From: CAYOHP01 sp964403795 [NCBI: uncultured bacterium]
GTDB lineage: Bacteria > Muiribacteriota > UBA6191 > CAZXTJ01
NCBI GenBank assembly: GCA_964403795.1
Contig: CAYOHP010000009.1
Coordinates: 11,582 to 75,581 of the forward strand
Direction of reading: 5' to 3'
DNA: 64,000 bases
Shown: one piece after another, positions 57,389 to 64,000 of the stretch
Layout: each line of letters opens with the position of its first letter
Position numbering within the stretch: the first letter of the stretch is position 1
Made by a program: the position numbers and the translations under genes
Notes under the pieces: model-generated
Told to the model about the DNA's origin: nothing
The model's input: only the letters and a program-made list of their open reading frames with translations
Database searches by the model: none

Positions 57389-59522
57389 GGCCGGCGGCCT
57401 CCCGGAGCGCTACCGGTCCCTGGGCACGCTCGGGACCGGGGGCTTCGGCACCGTGCTCCAGGCCGAGGACCGCGAGCTCGGACGCCAGGTCGCCTTGAAG
57501 CTCCTCGACCCGCGCCTCCTCGACGCCGAGGGACTGGCCCGCTTCCGTCGGGAAGCGGTCGTCACCGGCCGGGTCTCGCACCCCCACGTGGTCAAGGTCT
57601 TCGACCATGGGACCACTCCCGACGGGCGCGCCTACATCGCCTACGAACTGGTACCCGGACGCAGCCTGGCCGCGCTGCGCGCAGCCTCAGGGAGGTTCGA
57701 CGCCGACCGGGTCCGGAAGTGGGGTGCCGAGCTGGCCTCCGCCCTGGCCGCGGTCCACGCCGCCGGGATCGTCCACCGCGACCTGAAGCCGGAGAACGTG
57801 CTGGTGCGGGAAGGCGGGGAGGCGGTCCTCTGCGACTTCGGGATCGCCATGGATCCCGACTCGTCCCTGACGGCCGAGGGCCTGGTCCTGGGTACGCCCG
57901 CCTACATGGCTCCCGAACTCTTCCAGGGAGCCCGGACCTCGCCGGCCAGCGACCAGTTCGGACTGGCCGCCACCCTCTTCGAGCTGCGCCACGGAGCCCC
58001 CGTCTACGGCTCCGGCGAGGTCCCGGCCATCCTCCGGGAGATCGCCGACGGGTTCCGTCCCGGATCACGCCTTCCCGGCCCCGCCGACGATCTCGACCGG
58101 GTGCTCCAGCGCGGCCTGGCTCCCCGGCCCGAGGACCGCTGGCCGGACCTCGAGGCCCTGACGGTCGCGCTGCGCGCCTCCGCCTCTCCCGGAACCCCGA
58201 CCCCGACCGGGATCCAGGTTCCCGCCCCGAGCCGGTCCGAACGCACGCGGGTCCTCCCTCCTGCGGGGCCCATGCCCCCGGAGCTCGGCCCGGGAGCCAC
58301 CGTGGCGGTTTCCCGGCCGGAGAAGCCGCACCGTCCGGCCTGGATCCCGATCCTGGTGGTGGCGGGACTTGGGTTCGCACTGGCCCGGTTCCGCCCGGCT
58401 CCCGAGTCCGCGGCTCCGCCCGCGTCGGTCCCCTCCGAGCCGACCGCGCTCCCACCGTCGACCCGAGCAAGCGACGGGAAGGAGGACCTGGCTACCCTGC
58501 GCAAGGTCTTCGAGGCGCTCGACCACCGCTACCCCAAGACCGACGGCAAGGACCAAACCGCTCCCAAGCCTCCGGAGACGCACCGCCACCTGGAATCCCA
58601 CCGCGAGCTCGTCCTGGGCGACGCCACCCGGGGCCGCTGGAGCCAGGCCCTGGCCGACCTGGGCGAGCTCCTCGAGAAGTACGGCCTGTCCGACCTCCGC
58701 CCTGCATCCGGGACACCCGAGGCTCCCGCCTCCGGCATCGGAATCCCCGACCTCGACGAGATCCTCTCGATCCTGGAGCACCACACCGGGGAGCTCTACC
58801 TGATCGCCTCCCGTCCCGGGGAGTACGGGACGGAGATCGGGATCGAGAAGGCCGCCCGGCTCATCGAGGAGGCCCGGAGCGTCACCGCCGAACTCGGTCC
58901 GGAGGTGGCCCGGCTCTCGGAGCGGGTCGCCACCCTCCCCGCCTCGGGAGCCCACCCGCGCCTGGTACTCCAGGCGCGGTTGCTGCTCAGTTCCGCGGAG
59001 ATTCCCGCCGTCCCGCTCTGGGAGGCGGCCATGGACCTGCTGGCCTCGCCCGGGACGGTGGAGCCCTATCGGCTCGCCGAGCTCGCCGGGATGACCCTGG
59101 CCGAGGCCATCGAGAGGCGGGAACTCAGTTGCGACCAGGCGGTACCGGCGCTCGACCGCCATCTCGCCCGGCTGGCGGCCATGCTGCCGCGGGAACCCCG
59201 ACGGATCCCGTTCTACGCCCTCCACAACTCCACCGTTTCCATGGTCTCCACCCAGTTCAACCTCTTCCACGCCTGCAACCGGGTGCAGTGGGTGCAGGGC
59301 GACCTCGCCTGGCTCGGGTTCCTCGAGGCCCTGGCGGCCGCCGGCGCGACCCGCGGGTTCCCCGTCTCCTTCCCGGCCCTGGAGGTCCTCGCCAATGAGG
59401 TCGAGGAGCGCGGCCTGGTCCGCGATCCCGTCCTGCTCGCCCGGGTCAAGCGGCTCGGCTCGCCGCCCGCAGCCTTCCCAGGCCCCTCTCCCGGTCAAGC
59501 CGGAGGCCGCGCGCCTCGTTAG
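57381..59522 (+). CDS. Transmembrane Ser/Thr kinase K5
   Basis: A 713-residue protein from ATG 57381. The kinase domain (about 11-270) is complete: GTGGFGTVL, K40, HRDLKPEN with D134, DFG with D152, MAPE. A Pro-rich juxtamembrane linker leads to a membrane segment at about 316-332 and an outer region of about 380 residues that is largely helical (ELLEKYGLSDL, EILSILEHHTGELYLIAS, LIEEARSVTAELGPEVARLSERV), unlike the outer parts of K1 and K3. The gene overlaps its upstream anchored-protein gene by eight bases, and its TAG stop overlaps the stop of the convergent MOSC gene. Confidence 0.87.
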   Translation: MGEAGGLPERYRSLGTLGTGGFGTVLQAEDRELGRQVALKLLDPRLLDAEGLARFRREAVVTGRVSHPHVVKVFDHGTTPDGRAYIAYELVPGRSLAALRAASGRFDADRVRKWGAELASALAAVHAAGIVHRDLKPENVLVREGGEAVLCDFGIAMDPDSSLTAEGLVLGTPAYMAPELFQGARTSPASDQFGLAATLFELRHGAPVYGSGEVPAILREIADGFRPGSRLPGPADDLDRVLQRGLAPRPEDRWPDLEALTVALRASASPGTPTPTGIQVPAPSRSERTRVLPPAGPMPPELGPGATVAVSRPEKPHRPAWIPILVVAGLGFALARFRPAPESAAPPASVPSEPTALPPSTRASDGKEDLATLRKVFEALDHRYPKTDGKDQTAPKPPETHRHLESHRELVLGDATRGRWSQALADLGELLEKYGLSDLRPASGTPEAPASGIGIPDLDEILSILEHHTGELYLIASRPGEYGTEIGIEKAARLIEEARSVTAELGPEVARLSERVATLPASGAHPRLVLQARLLLSSAEIPAVPLWEAAMDLLASPGTVEPYRLAELAGMTLAEAIERRELSCDQAVPALDRHLARLAAMLPREPRRIPFYALHNSTVSMVSTQFNLFHACNRVQWVQGDLAWLGFLEALAAAGATRGFPVSFPALEVLANEVEERGLVRDPVLLARVKRLGSPPAAFPGPSPGQAGGRAPR

Positions 59523-60115
59523 CGCCCTTCGACCCGCGCCAGGTCGCCGACCGCGATCCTGCCCGGGACCACCGTGCGCAGGTAGATGCCGCGCAGGTGG
59601 AGGGAGCGGCGGTCGGGTCGCGCCGTGAAACGAAGCGCGGCATCCCCGAACCGAGCCCGGAACAGCGAACAGCCGGTATGCGGCTTGGCGGTGACCTCGA
59701 AGCGGGCGCTCCCGATCGCGAGCGAGGTCCCGACCGGGAGGTTCGCCTCCGAGAGGTCGAGGTCGAGGAAGAGGTTGTCCCCGAACAGGCAGAGCGGCTG
59801 GCCATTGGCGATCAGGGACGCGATCCGAACGTCCATCACCGCGATCTGCATTTCCCGGTACTCGTCCCGGTACTTGGCGAAGCCCCGCTCCCGGTCCCGC
59901 CACCAGCGATCGCCCTCGATCCCGCTCTCGACCTCGACGGCCACGACCTCCGGCAGCCAGCGCCGCTTCTCCTCGAGCCGGGAACACAGCGCCGCGACCC
60001 TGCCGGTAGGGACAGGCAGCCGGGACCAACCGGACTCGAGTTCGGATTCGGCGAGATGGAGATCGGCGCGGACCTCGGGCAGCGGGAGGATCGGACCGGG
60101 TCGGGGGGCATCCAT
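59519..60115 (-). CDS. MOSC-domain protein
   Basis: A 198-residue protein. The C-terminal half shows the MOSC pattern GDNLFLDLDLSEANLPVGTS, then FEVTAKPHTGCSLF with the conserved cysteine, and HLRGIY ... VVPGRIAVGD. MOSC domains bind sulfur or molybdenum cofactor and occur in Moco sulfurases and related small proteins. The N-terminal 90 residues (LHLAESELESGWSRLP, EEKRRWLPEVVAVEVESG) resemble single-domain MOSC proteins of unknown substrate. The stop codons of this gene and K5 share the bases TTAG. Divergent from the sigma-54 regulator, 66 bases apart. Confidence 0.8.
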   Translation of the reverse strand: MDAPRPGPILPLPEVRADLHLAESELESGWSRLPVPTGRVAALCSRLEEKRRWLPEVVAVEVESGIEGDRWWRDRERGFAKYRDEYREMQIAVMDVRIASLIANGQPLCLFGDNLFLDLDLSEANLPVGTSLAIGSARFEVTAKPHTGCSLFRARFGDAALRFTARPDRRSLHLRGIYLRTVVPGRIAVGDLARVEGR

Positions 60116-60181
60116 GGGAGTCCGACCAGTCTACCCGCAGGTGCGACACTCCGAGGCGACCGCGCCCGGTACCCTGGAGCC

Positions 60182-62077
60182 GTGACCGAGGATCTCTGCC
60201 TGCTGGCGATCGAGGGCGACCGGGTGGTCGACCGCGCCGTCCTGACCGGTAGCCCGGTGCGCCTCACCGCGTCAGGAGCCGCGACCGGCAAGGGTGGAGG
60301 GCTCCGGTTCCTTGCATCCGGCGAGGATCCGTCCCCGGGGCGGGTGGAAGTGGGGACCGGCGAGGCCGAGGGTCCCGGCAGGGGCCGGTTCCGACGATCC
60401 GACGGCAGCGACATCCGCCTGGCTCCCGGGACCCACCTCCGGGTACCCGGAGGCGTGCTCGCCTGCCTGTCCCTCCCGAGGACCAGTTCCCACGATGTCG
60501 ACCGGGTGCTGGGGGCGATCGCTGACCTCCTTCCCGCGCTCTTCGGCCGCGGCAGGTCCGACGACGGCGAGGACTCCGAGGCCCTGGTCCCGCTCCTCGA
60601 GTCCCTGGGCCGGATCTTCCAGGCGGACCGCGCGGCCCTTGTCGACCTGTCGGGCCCAGGAGCCCCGGCCGTGGTCCGGGCCCAGGCCGGGACCTCGGCC
60701 CGCGGCGAGCCATGGACCCCCAGCCGGTCGGTCCTCGAAGCCGTCGCCGAACGACCCGATCGGATCCTCGCCGCCGATTCGCTGCGGGACGCGCCCCTGA
60801 TGGCCGCGCCCAGCCTGCACCAGGACGTGCGCTCGATCCTGGCCTGTCGCCTCGACCCGGAGCGCCCGGGAGCCGGCTGCCTCTACCTGGAGAGCCCGCT
60901 GTCCGAACGCCCCTACGGCGAGGCCGAGGTGCGCCTGCTGACCTCGGTGAGACCCATCGCTGCCGAACTCGCGAACCGGGCTTGGGAGAGCCGGGAGCTG
61001 GCCTCCGAGAACCGGCGCTGGCGCGAACTCCAGAGTCGCGACCTTCCCGACCCCGACCACCTGGGACTGGTGGGCCAGAGCCCCGGCCTGCAGCGGGTTC
61101 GCTCCGACCTCACCCGGGCCGCCCGGGCCGGCGTGACCTGCCTGGTGCTGGGCGAGACCGGGACCGGGAAGGAGGTGGCGGCCCGCGCCATCCACCGTCT
61201 CTCCCCCCGTGCCGGCGCACCCTTCGTGCCCGTGCACTGCATGGCGCTCCCCCGGGACCTGATCGAGAGCGAGCTCTTCGGTCACGCCAAGGGCGCCTTC
61301 TCGGGGGCTGCCACCGATCGCATCGGCCGCTTCGAGATGGCCCACGGCGGGACCCTGCTCCTCGACGAGCTGGGCGAGCTCTCGCTCGAGGTACAGGTGA
61401 AGCTCCTCCGGGTCCTGGAGGCCCGCACCGTGACCCGCCTCGGCGAGAGCCGGGAACGCCCGGTGGACGTGCAGCTCGTCGCCGCCACCAACGCCGACCT
61501 CCAGGCCCTGGTGGCCTCCGGACGATTCCGGGAAGACCTCTACTACCGCCTCTCGGTCTTCGTCGTCCGCCTGCCACCGCTACGGGAACGCCGGGACGAC
61601 CTCCCCGAGCTGGTGGACCACTTCCTCTCCGAGCTCGTCCCCCGCTACCGCTCGCCGGTGCGGGGACTCACCACCCAGGCACTGGAGGCCCTCTCGGCCC
61701 ACAGCTGGCCCGGCAACGTGCGGGAGCTCAGGAACGTCCTGGAACAGGCGGTGGTCCGCTGCGACCGGGACCGGATCGGACCCCAGGACCTCTGGCCCTC
61801 CCCGGCCCCGGGCCGGGACCGGACGCCGGCGCCGATCGCCGCCGCGGCCCCGGACGCCGCCGTCGGCGAGGCGCTCGAGTATCCCGAAGCCTTCGCCCGC
61901 TGGGAGAAGGCCTACCTGCTCGCCGCCCTGGACGCGGCCGGCGGCGACGTCCCCCGCGCGCTCTCGGCGATGGGAATGTCGCGCTCCAACCTCTACCGGA
62001 AGCTCGCCACCCACGGGATCGACCTCGACTCGCTCCGCGCCCGGCCGGCCCCGCCCCAACCCCCGCGCAAGGTCTAG
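60182..62077 (+). CDS. GAF-domain sigma-54-dependent activator
   Basis: A 631-residue protein from GTG 60182 (GGAG just upstream); the longer frame runs antisense through the MOSC gene and was rejected. Residues about 1-110 are a degenerate FHA-like beta region without the R/S-x-x-H signature. Residues about 130-280 form a GAF domain, then the AAA+ sigma-54 domain with Walker A GETGTGKE near 323, GAFSGA near 371 (Ser in place of the usual Thr of GAFTGA), Walker B TLLLDELGEL and HSWPGNVRELR. A Fis-type helix-turn-helix (ALSAMGMSRSNLYRKL) ends the protein. Its ligand is unknown. Confidence 0.88.
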   Translation: MTEDLCLLAIEGDRVVDRAVLTGSPVRLTASGAATGKGGGLRFLASGEDPSPGRVEVGTGEAEGPGRGRFRRSDGSDIRLAPGTHLRVPGGVLACLSLPRTSSHDVDRVLGAIADLLPALFGRGRSDDGEDSEALVPLLESLGRIFQADRAALVDLSGPGAPAVVRAQAGTSARGEPWTPSRSVLEAVAERPDRILAADSLRDAPLMAAPSLHQDVRSILACRLDPERPGAGCLYLESPLSERPYGEAEVRLLTSVRPIAAELANRAWESRELASENRRWRELQSRDLPDPDHLGLVGQSPGLQRVRSDLTRAARAGVTCLVLGETGTGKEVAARAIHRLSPRAGAPFVPVHCMALPRDLIESELFGHAKGAFSGAATDRIGRFEMAHGGTLLLDELGELSLEVQVKLLRVLEARTVTRLGESRERPVDVQLVAATNADLQALVASGRFREDLYYRLSVFVVRLPPLRERRDDLPELVDHFLSELVPRYRSPVRGLTTQALEALSAHSWPGNVRELRNVLEQAVVRCDRDRIGPQDLWPSPAPGRDRTPAPIAAAAPDAAVGEALEYPEAFARWEKAYLLAALDAAGGDVPRALSAMGMSRSNLYRKLATHGIDLDSLRARPAPPQPPRKV

Positions 62078-63090
62078 GGTCGCAGGTCCCGGACCAGGGC
62101 CTTCAGACCGGGGCGATCGAGCGGCAGCTCGGTCTCGAGCTCGTCCTCCTCGGCGCCGGTGGTCTCCAGGGCATGGTCCCGAGCCGCCAGGTCCCGCTCC
62201 ACGGGACTGGCACCTCCCACGTAGACGAGGTCCTTGCCCAGCTCGAAGGCCACCAGCTCGGCGCGATCGCGGCCCTCGCCGGCGGCCCGGTACCAGGCCT
62301 CGGGGGCCTCGTCCACGATCCGGAGGGTCCGCCCCGGGAAGGCCTCTGCAAGCCGCTCCCCGAGGTGGCCGCGCCCGGCCACGTGGTAGACGCCGTAGAC
62401 CACCAGGTAGCGCTCCCCGGGCCGGTCCTTGCGATCGGCGAGGACTCCCCGGGTCACGGCCCGGTCCCGCTCCCCGAGCCCCGCCTTGTCGCGGAGCGAG
62501 TCGAAGGCCAGCACCCGGGCCCCCAGCTTCCGGGCGGCCTCCAGCATCTTCCGATAGGCGGGCCACGAGAATCCCCAGAGCCGGTCGAACTCGACCTTCT
62601 TGCGGAACGCCTCGGACTCGATCCGCCCGGCCAGGAAGTCGTCGAGGGCCGCCTGGTCGTCCCGGTCCACCCACTCGACCACCAGGGTCGGGGTCCGGGC
62701 TCCCCCCTTCGCCATGGCGGCCAGCAACCGGGCGGCGCGGGCCTGCGATTCTGCCAGGCAGTGGAAGTCGCCGAGCACGACCACCTCGGCTTCCGCCAGT
62801 CTCCGGCCCAGGACCGGCGCCGGCAGCGAAGGCCCGGGCCTTCCCGGGAGCGCGGCCTCGAAGGCCTTGCGATAGCTGGAGAGCGATCGGTTCGCCGAGA
62901 ACATCCCGTCGAGCTCGGCCAACTGGGCCGAGAGCGCCGTCCCGACCTCCCGGGCGAGCTCCAGCTTCGCCTCGGGCACCGGCGCTGCCAGCGCCCCGAC
63001 CGCCAGCGCCGAGGCGAGCGCGACCCGCCCGAGCCGGCGGATCGAGCCCGCCAGGGAACACCAAAGGGACGACCGATCGGGGTACGGCAC
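62074..63090 (-). CDS. ChaN-like exported protein
   Basis: A 338-residue protein from GTG 63090 with a signal peptide (about 15-40, ending ALAAPVPEA). The core matches the ChaN/haem-binding uptake (DUF399) pattern: VVVLGDFHCLAESQARAARLLAAM, LVVEWVDRDDQAALDDFLAG, then LWGFSWPAYRKMLEAARKLGARVLAFD and a late YGVYHVAGRGHLGERL. ChaN binds haem at the cell surface; the TIKI/TraB superfamily also has proteases, so function is uncertain. The usual GE-x-H motif reads GDFH. Its stop shares CTAG with the stop of the sigma-54 activator. Confidence 0.75.
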   Translation of the reverse strand: MPYPDRSSLWCSLAGSIRRLGRVALASALAVGALAAPVPEAKLELAREVGTALSAQLAELDGMFSANRSLSSYRKAFEAALPGRPGPSLPAPVLGRRLAEAEVVVLGDFHCLAESQARAARLLAAMAKGGARTPTLVVEWVDRDDQAALDDFLAGRIESEAFRKKVEFDRLWGFSWPAYRKMLEAARKLGARVLAFDSLRDKAGLGERDRAVTRGVLADRKDRPGERYLVVYGVYHVAGRGHLGERLAEAFPGRTLRIVDEAPEAWYRAAGEGRDRAELVAFELGKDLVYVGGASPVERDLAARDHALETTGAEEDELETELPLDRPGLKALVRDLRP

Positions 63091-63134
63091 CCTGCGATCC
63101 TAGGGATCCTGAGCCCGATGGGAAGGGGTGGCCC

Positions 63135-64000
63135 CTAGCCGCCCCCGCCCCCACCCCCGCCCCCGACCGGCCGCACGAACCCCTCGAGCGCCCGCATCAA
63201 CCCGTCGAGCCCGCCGTAGACCGAGAGCGAACCGATCTTCTCTGCGATCCGCTCCACGCTCTCGAGTTCCTTCATCCGCATCAGCACCGGGTTCTGCTCC
63301 ATGAGCTTGGCGGTGTTGAGCAGACTCCGGGTGGCCGCGGTCTCCTCCCGCCGGGTGATCATGTTCGCCTGGGCCCGCTTCTCGGCCTCGATCACCTGGT
63401 TCAGGATGGTCCGCATCTCCCCGGGCAGGATCACGTCCCGAATCCCGGCCGCCACCAGGCGCATCCCCATGGCCTCGGCCGCGGGCCTGACGGTATCGAG
63501 GATCCTCGCCCCCATGTCGTCCTTCTTCGCCAGCAGCTCGTCCAGGGTCAGGGCCCCGATCTCGGTCCGGAGCGCCAACTGCAGGTCCCGGTACAGGCTG
63601 TCGGTGAAGCTGGCCTGCCGTTCGACCGCCATCACCGGATCGGTGACCTGGTGGCGCACCGAGAGGTTCACCCGCACCGAGACCTTGTCGGCGGTCATCA
63701 GCTCCTGGCCCTGGATCTCGGTCAGCTTCTCCCGGAGATCGACCACGTTGGCCTCGACGCTCCTGGCCCCGGTCCAGAACAGGTGCCTGCCCGGCTCCAG
63801 GAGCTGGGTCCTCACCTTGTCGAGGTAAAGGAGGCCGCGATGGCCCTCGGGGACGTCGACCACCTTCATGTGCTGGGCCGAACCGGCGAAGCCTGCCAGC
63901 AGCTTGCCGAGGGCATGCGAGACCGCCGCCTCCTGGATGTCGACCACATCCACCTTGATCCCGATCGGCCCCCGGAGGAAGGCATGGACGCCCGGTCCCA
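63135..64000 (-). CDS. Slipin (stomatin/SPFH family), N-terminus outside window
   Basis: The frame is open to the right edge, 288 visible codons, so the start lies beyond 64000. The SPFH domain shows VPEGHRGLLYLDKVRTQLLEPGRHLFW, DLREKLTEIQGQELMTADKVSVRVNLSVRHQV and SLYRDLQLALRTEIGALTLDELL, then the helical AAGIRDVILPGEMRTILNQVIEAEKRAQANMITRREETAATRSLLNTAK region in pieces typical of slipins. The visible part ends in nine consecutive glycines. Slipins scaffold membrane microdomains and often pair with an NfeD protein, which would lie outside the window. The gene sits 44 bases upstream of the ChaN-like gene on the same strand. Confidence 0.88.
   Translation of the reverse strand, partial: GPGVHAFLRGPIGIKVDVVDIQEAAVSHALGKLLAGFAGSAQHMKVVDVPEGHRGLLYLDKVRTQLLEPGRHLFWTGARSVEANVVDLREKLTEIQGQELMTADKVSVRVNLSVRHQVTDPVMAVERQASFTDSLYRDLQLALRTEIGALTLDELLAKKDDMGARILDTVRPAAEAMGMRLVAAGIRDVILPGEMRTILNQVIEAEKRAQANMITRREETAATRSLLNTAKLMEQNPVLMRMKELESVERIAEKIGSLSVYGGLDGLMRALEGFVRPVGGGGGGGGG

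Noticed and set aside
59597-60181. Extended N-terminus of the sigma-54 activator at 60182
   Set aside because: The extension runs antisense through the MOSC gene and has no protein-like composition; GTG 60182 has GGAG upstream.
1-64000. tRNA, rRNA, insertion sequences or phage genes
   Set aside because: No cloverleaf-type sequence, rRNA segment, transposase, integrase or terminal repeat was recognised in any gap or frame.

Overview
The window is about 70% GC bacterial DNA, densely coded, with Shine-Dalgarno starts, many GTG starts and frequent 4-base start/stop overlaps. I saw no tRNA, rRNA, insertion sequence, phage gene or CRISPR array. Five membrane-anchored Ser/Thr protein kinases, three sigma-54 activator genes (one frameshifted), very large exported multidomain proteins, lipoproteins and an SLH-type deacetylase suggest a Gram-negative lineage with a complex envelope. 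A planctomycete-like or myxobacterium-like organism is the best guess, but no marker gene here settles it.

Layout. 1-3.8 kb (minus): a Cys-repeat exported protein cut by the window edge, two TPM-domain proteins, and an unknown exported protein followed by a cluster of hairpins. 4.1-9.9 kb (minus): Ser/Thr kinase K1, whose catalytic loop reads as almost pure G/C; a PmtA-like methyltransferase; and the 2-oxoacid:ferredoxin oxidoreductase pair korA-korB. 10.2-17.9 kb: an RNA-repair locus. The CARF-sigma54 regulator rtcR is divergent from rtcB-rtcA, a good -24/-12 promoter lies upstream of rtcB, and the third gene of the operon is a 1204-residue transmembrane kinase (K2) that overlaps rtcA by GTGA. 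rsgA follows on the plus strand.

19.1-46.4 kb (minus): one unidirectional block of about 27 kb. It runs giant A (about 3930 aa, coiled coils plus Ig-like modules), giant B (about 4167 aa, PPC-like repeats, nested discoidin-like domain, FN3 modules, C-terminal membrane tail), kinase K3, then a small exported protein. A/B and K3/small protein overlap by ATGA. Three perfect 14-bp palindromes lie upstream. This kinase plus giant-protein block is the strongest candidate for an undescribed system.

46.6-50.3 kb (plus): two small exported proteins, then two tandem fusions of a cyclic-nucleotide-binding domain to a CpaE/MinD-like ATPase without the P-loop lysine. 50.3-54.5 kb (minus): kinase K4, SLH-polysaccharide deacetylase, FHA-sigma54 activator (frameshifted by an apparent 4-bp duplication). 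A hairpin covers the deacetylase start codon, so its translation probably depends on K4 translation. 54.6-64 kb: two lipoproteins, an anchored unknown protein overlapping kinase K5, a MOSC protein, a GAF-type sigma54 activator, a ChaN-like protein and a slipin cut by the right edge.

The recurring theme is Ser/Thr kinases with large non-cytoplasmic regions, each translated together with the genes it may control (RNA repair, giant surface proteins, cell-wall deacetylation), alongside sigma-54 control.
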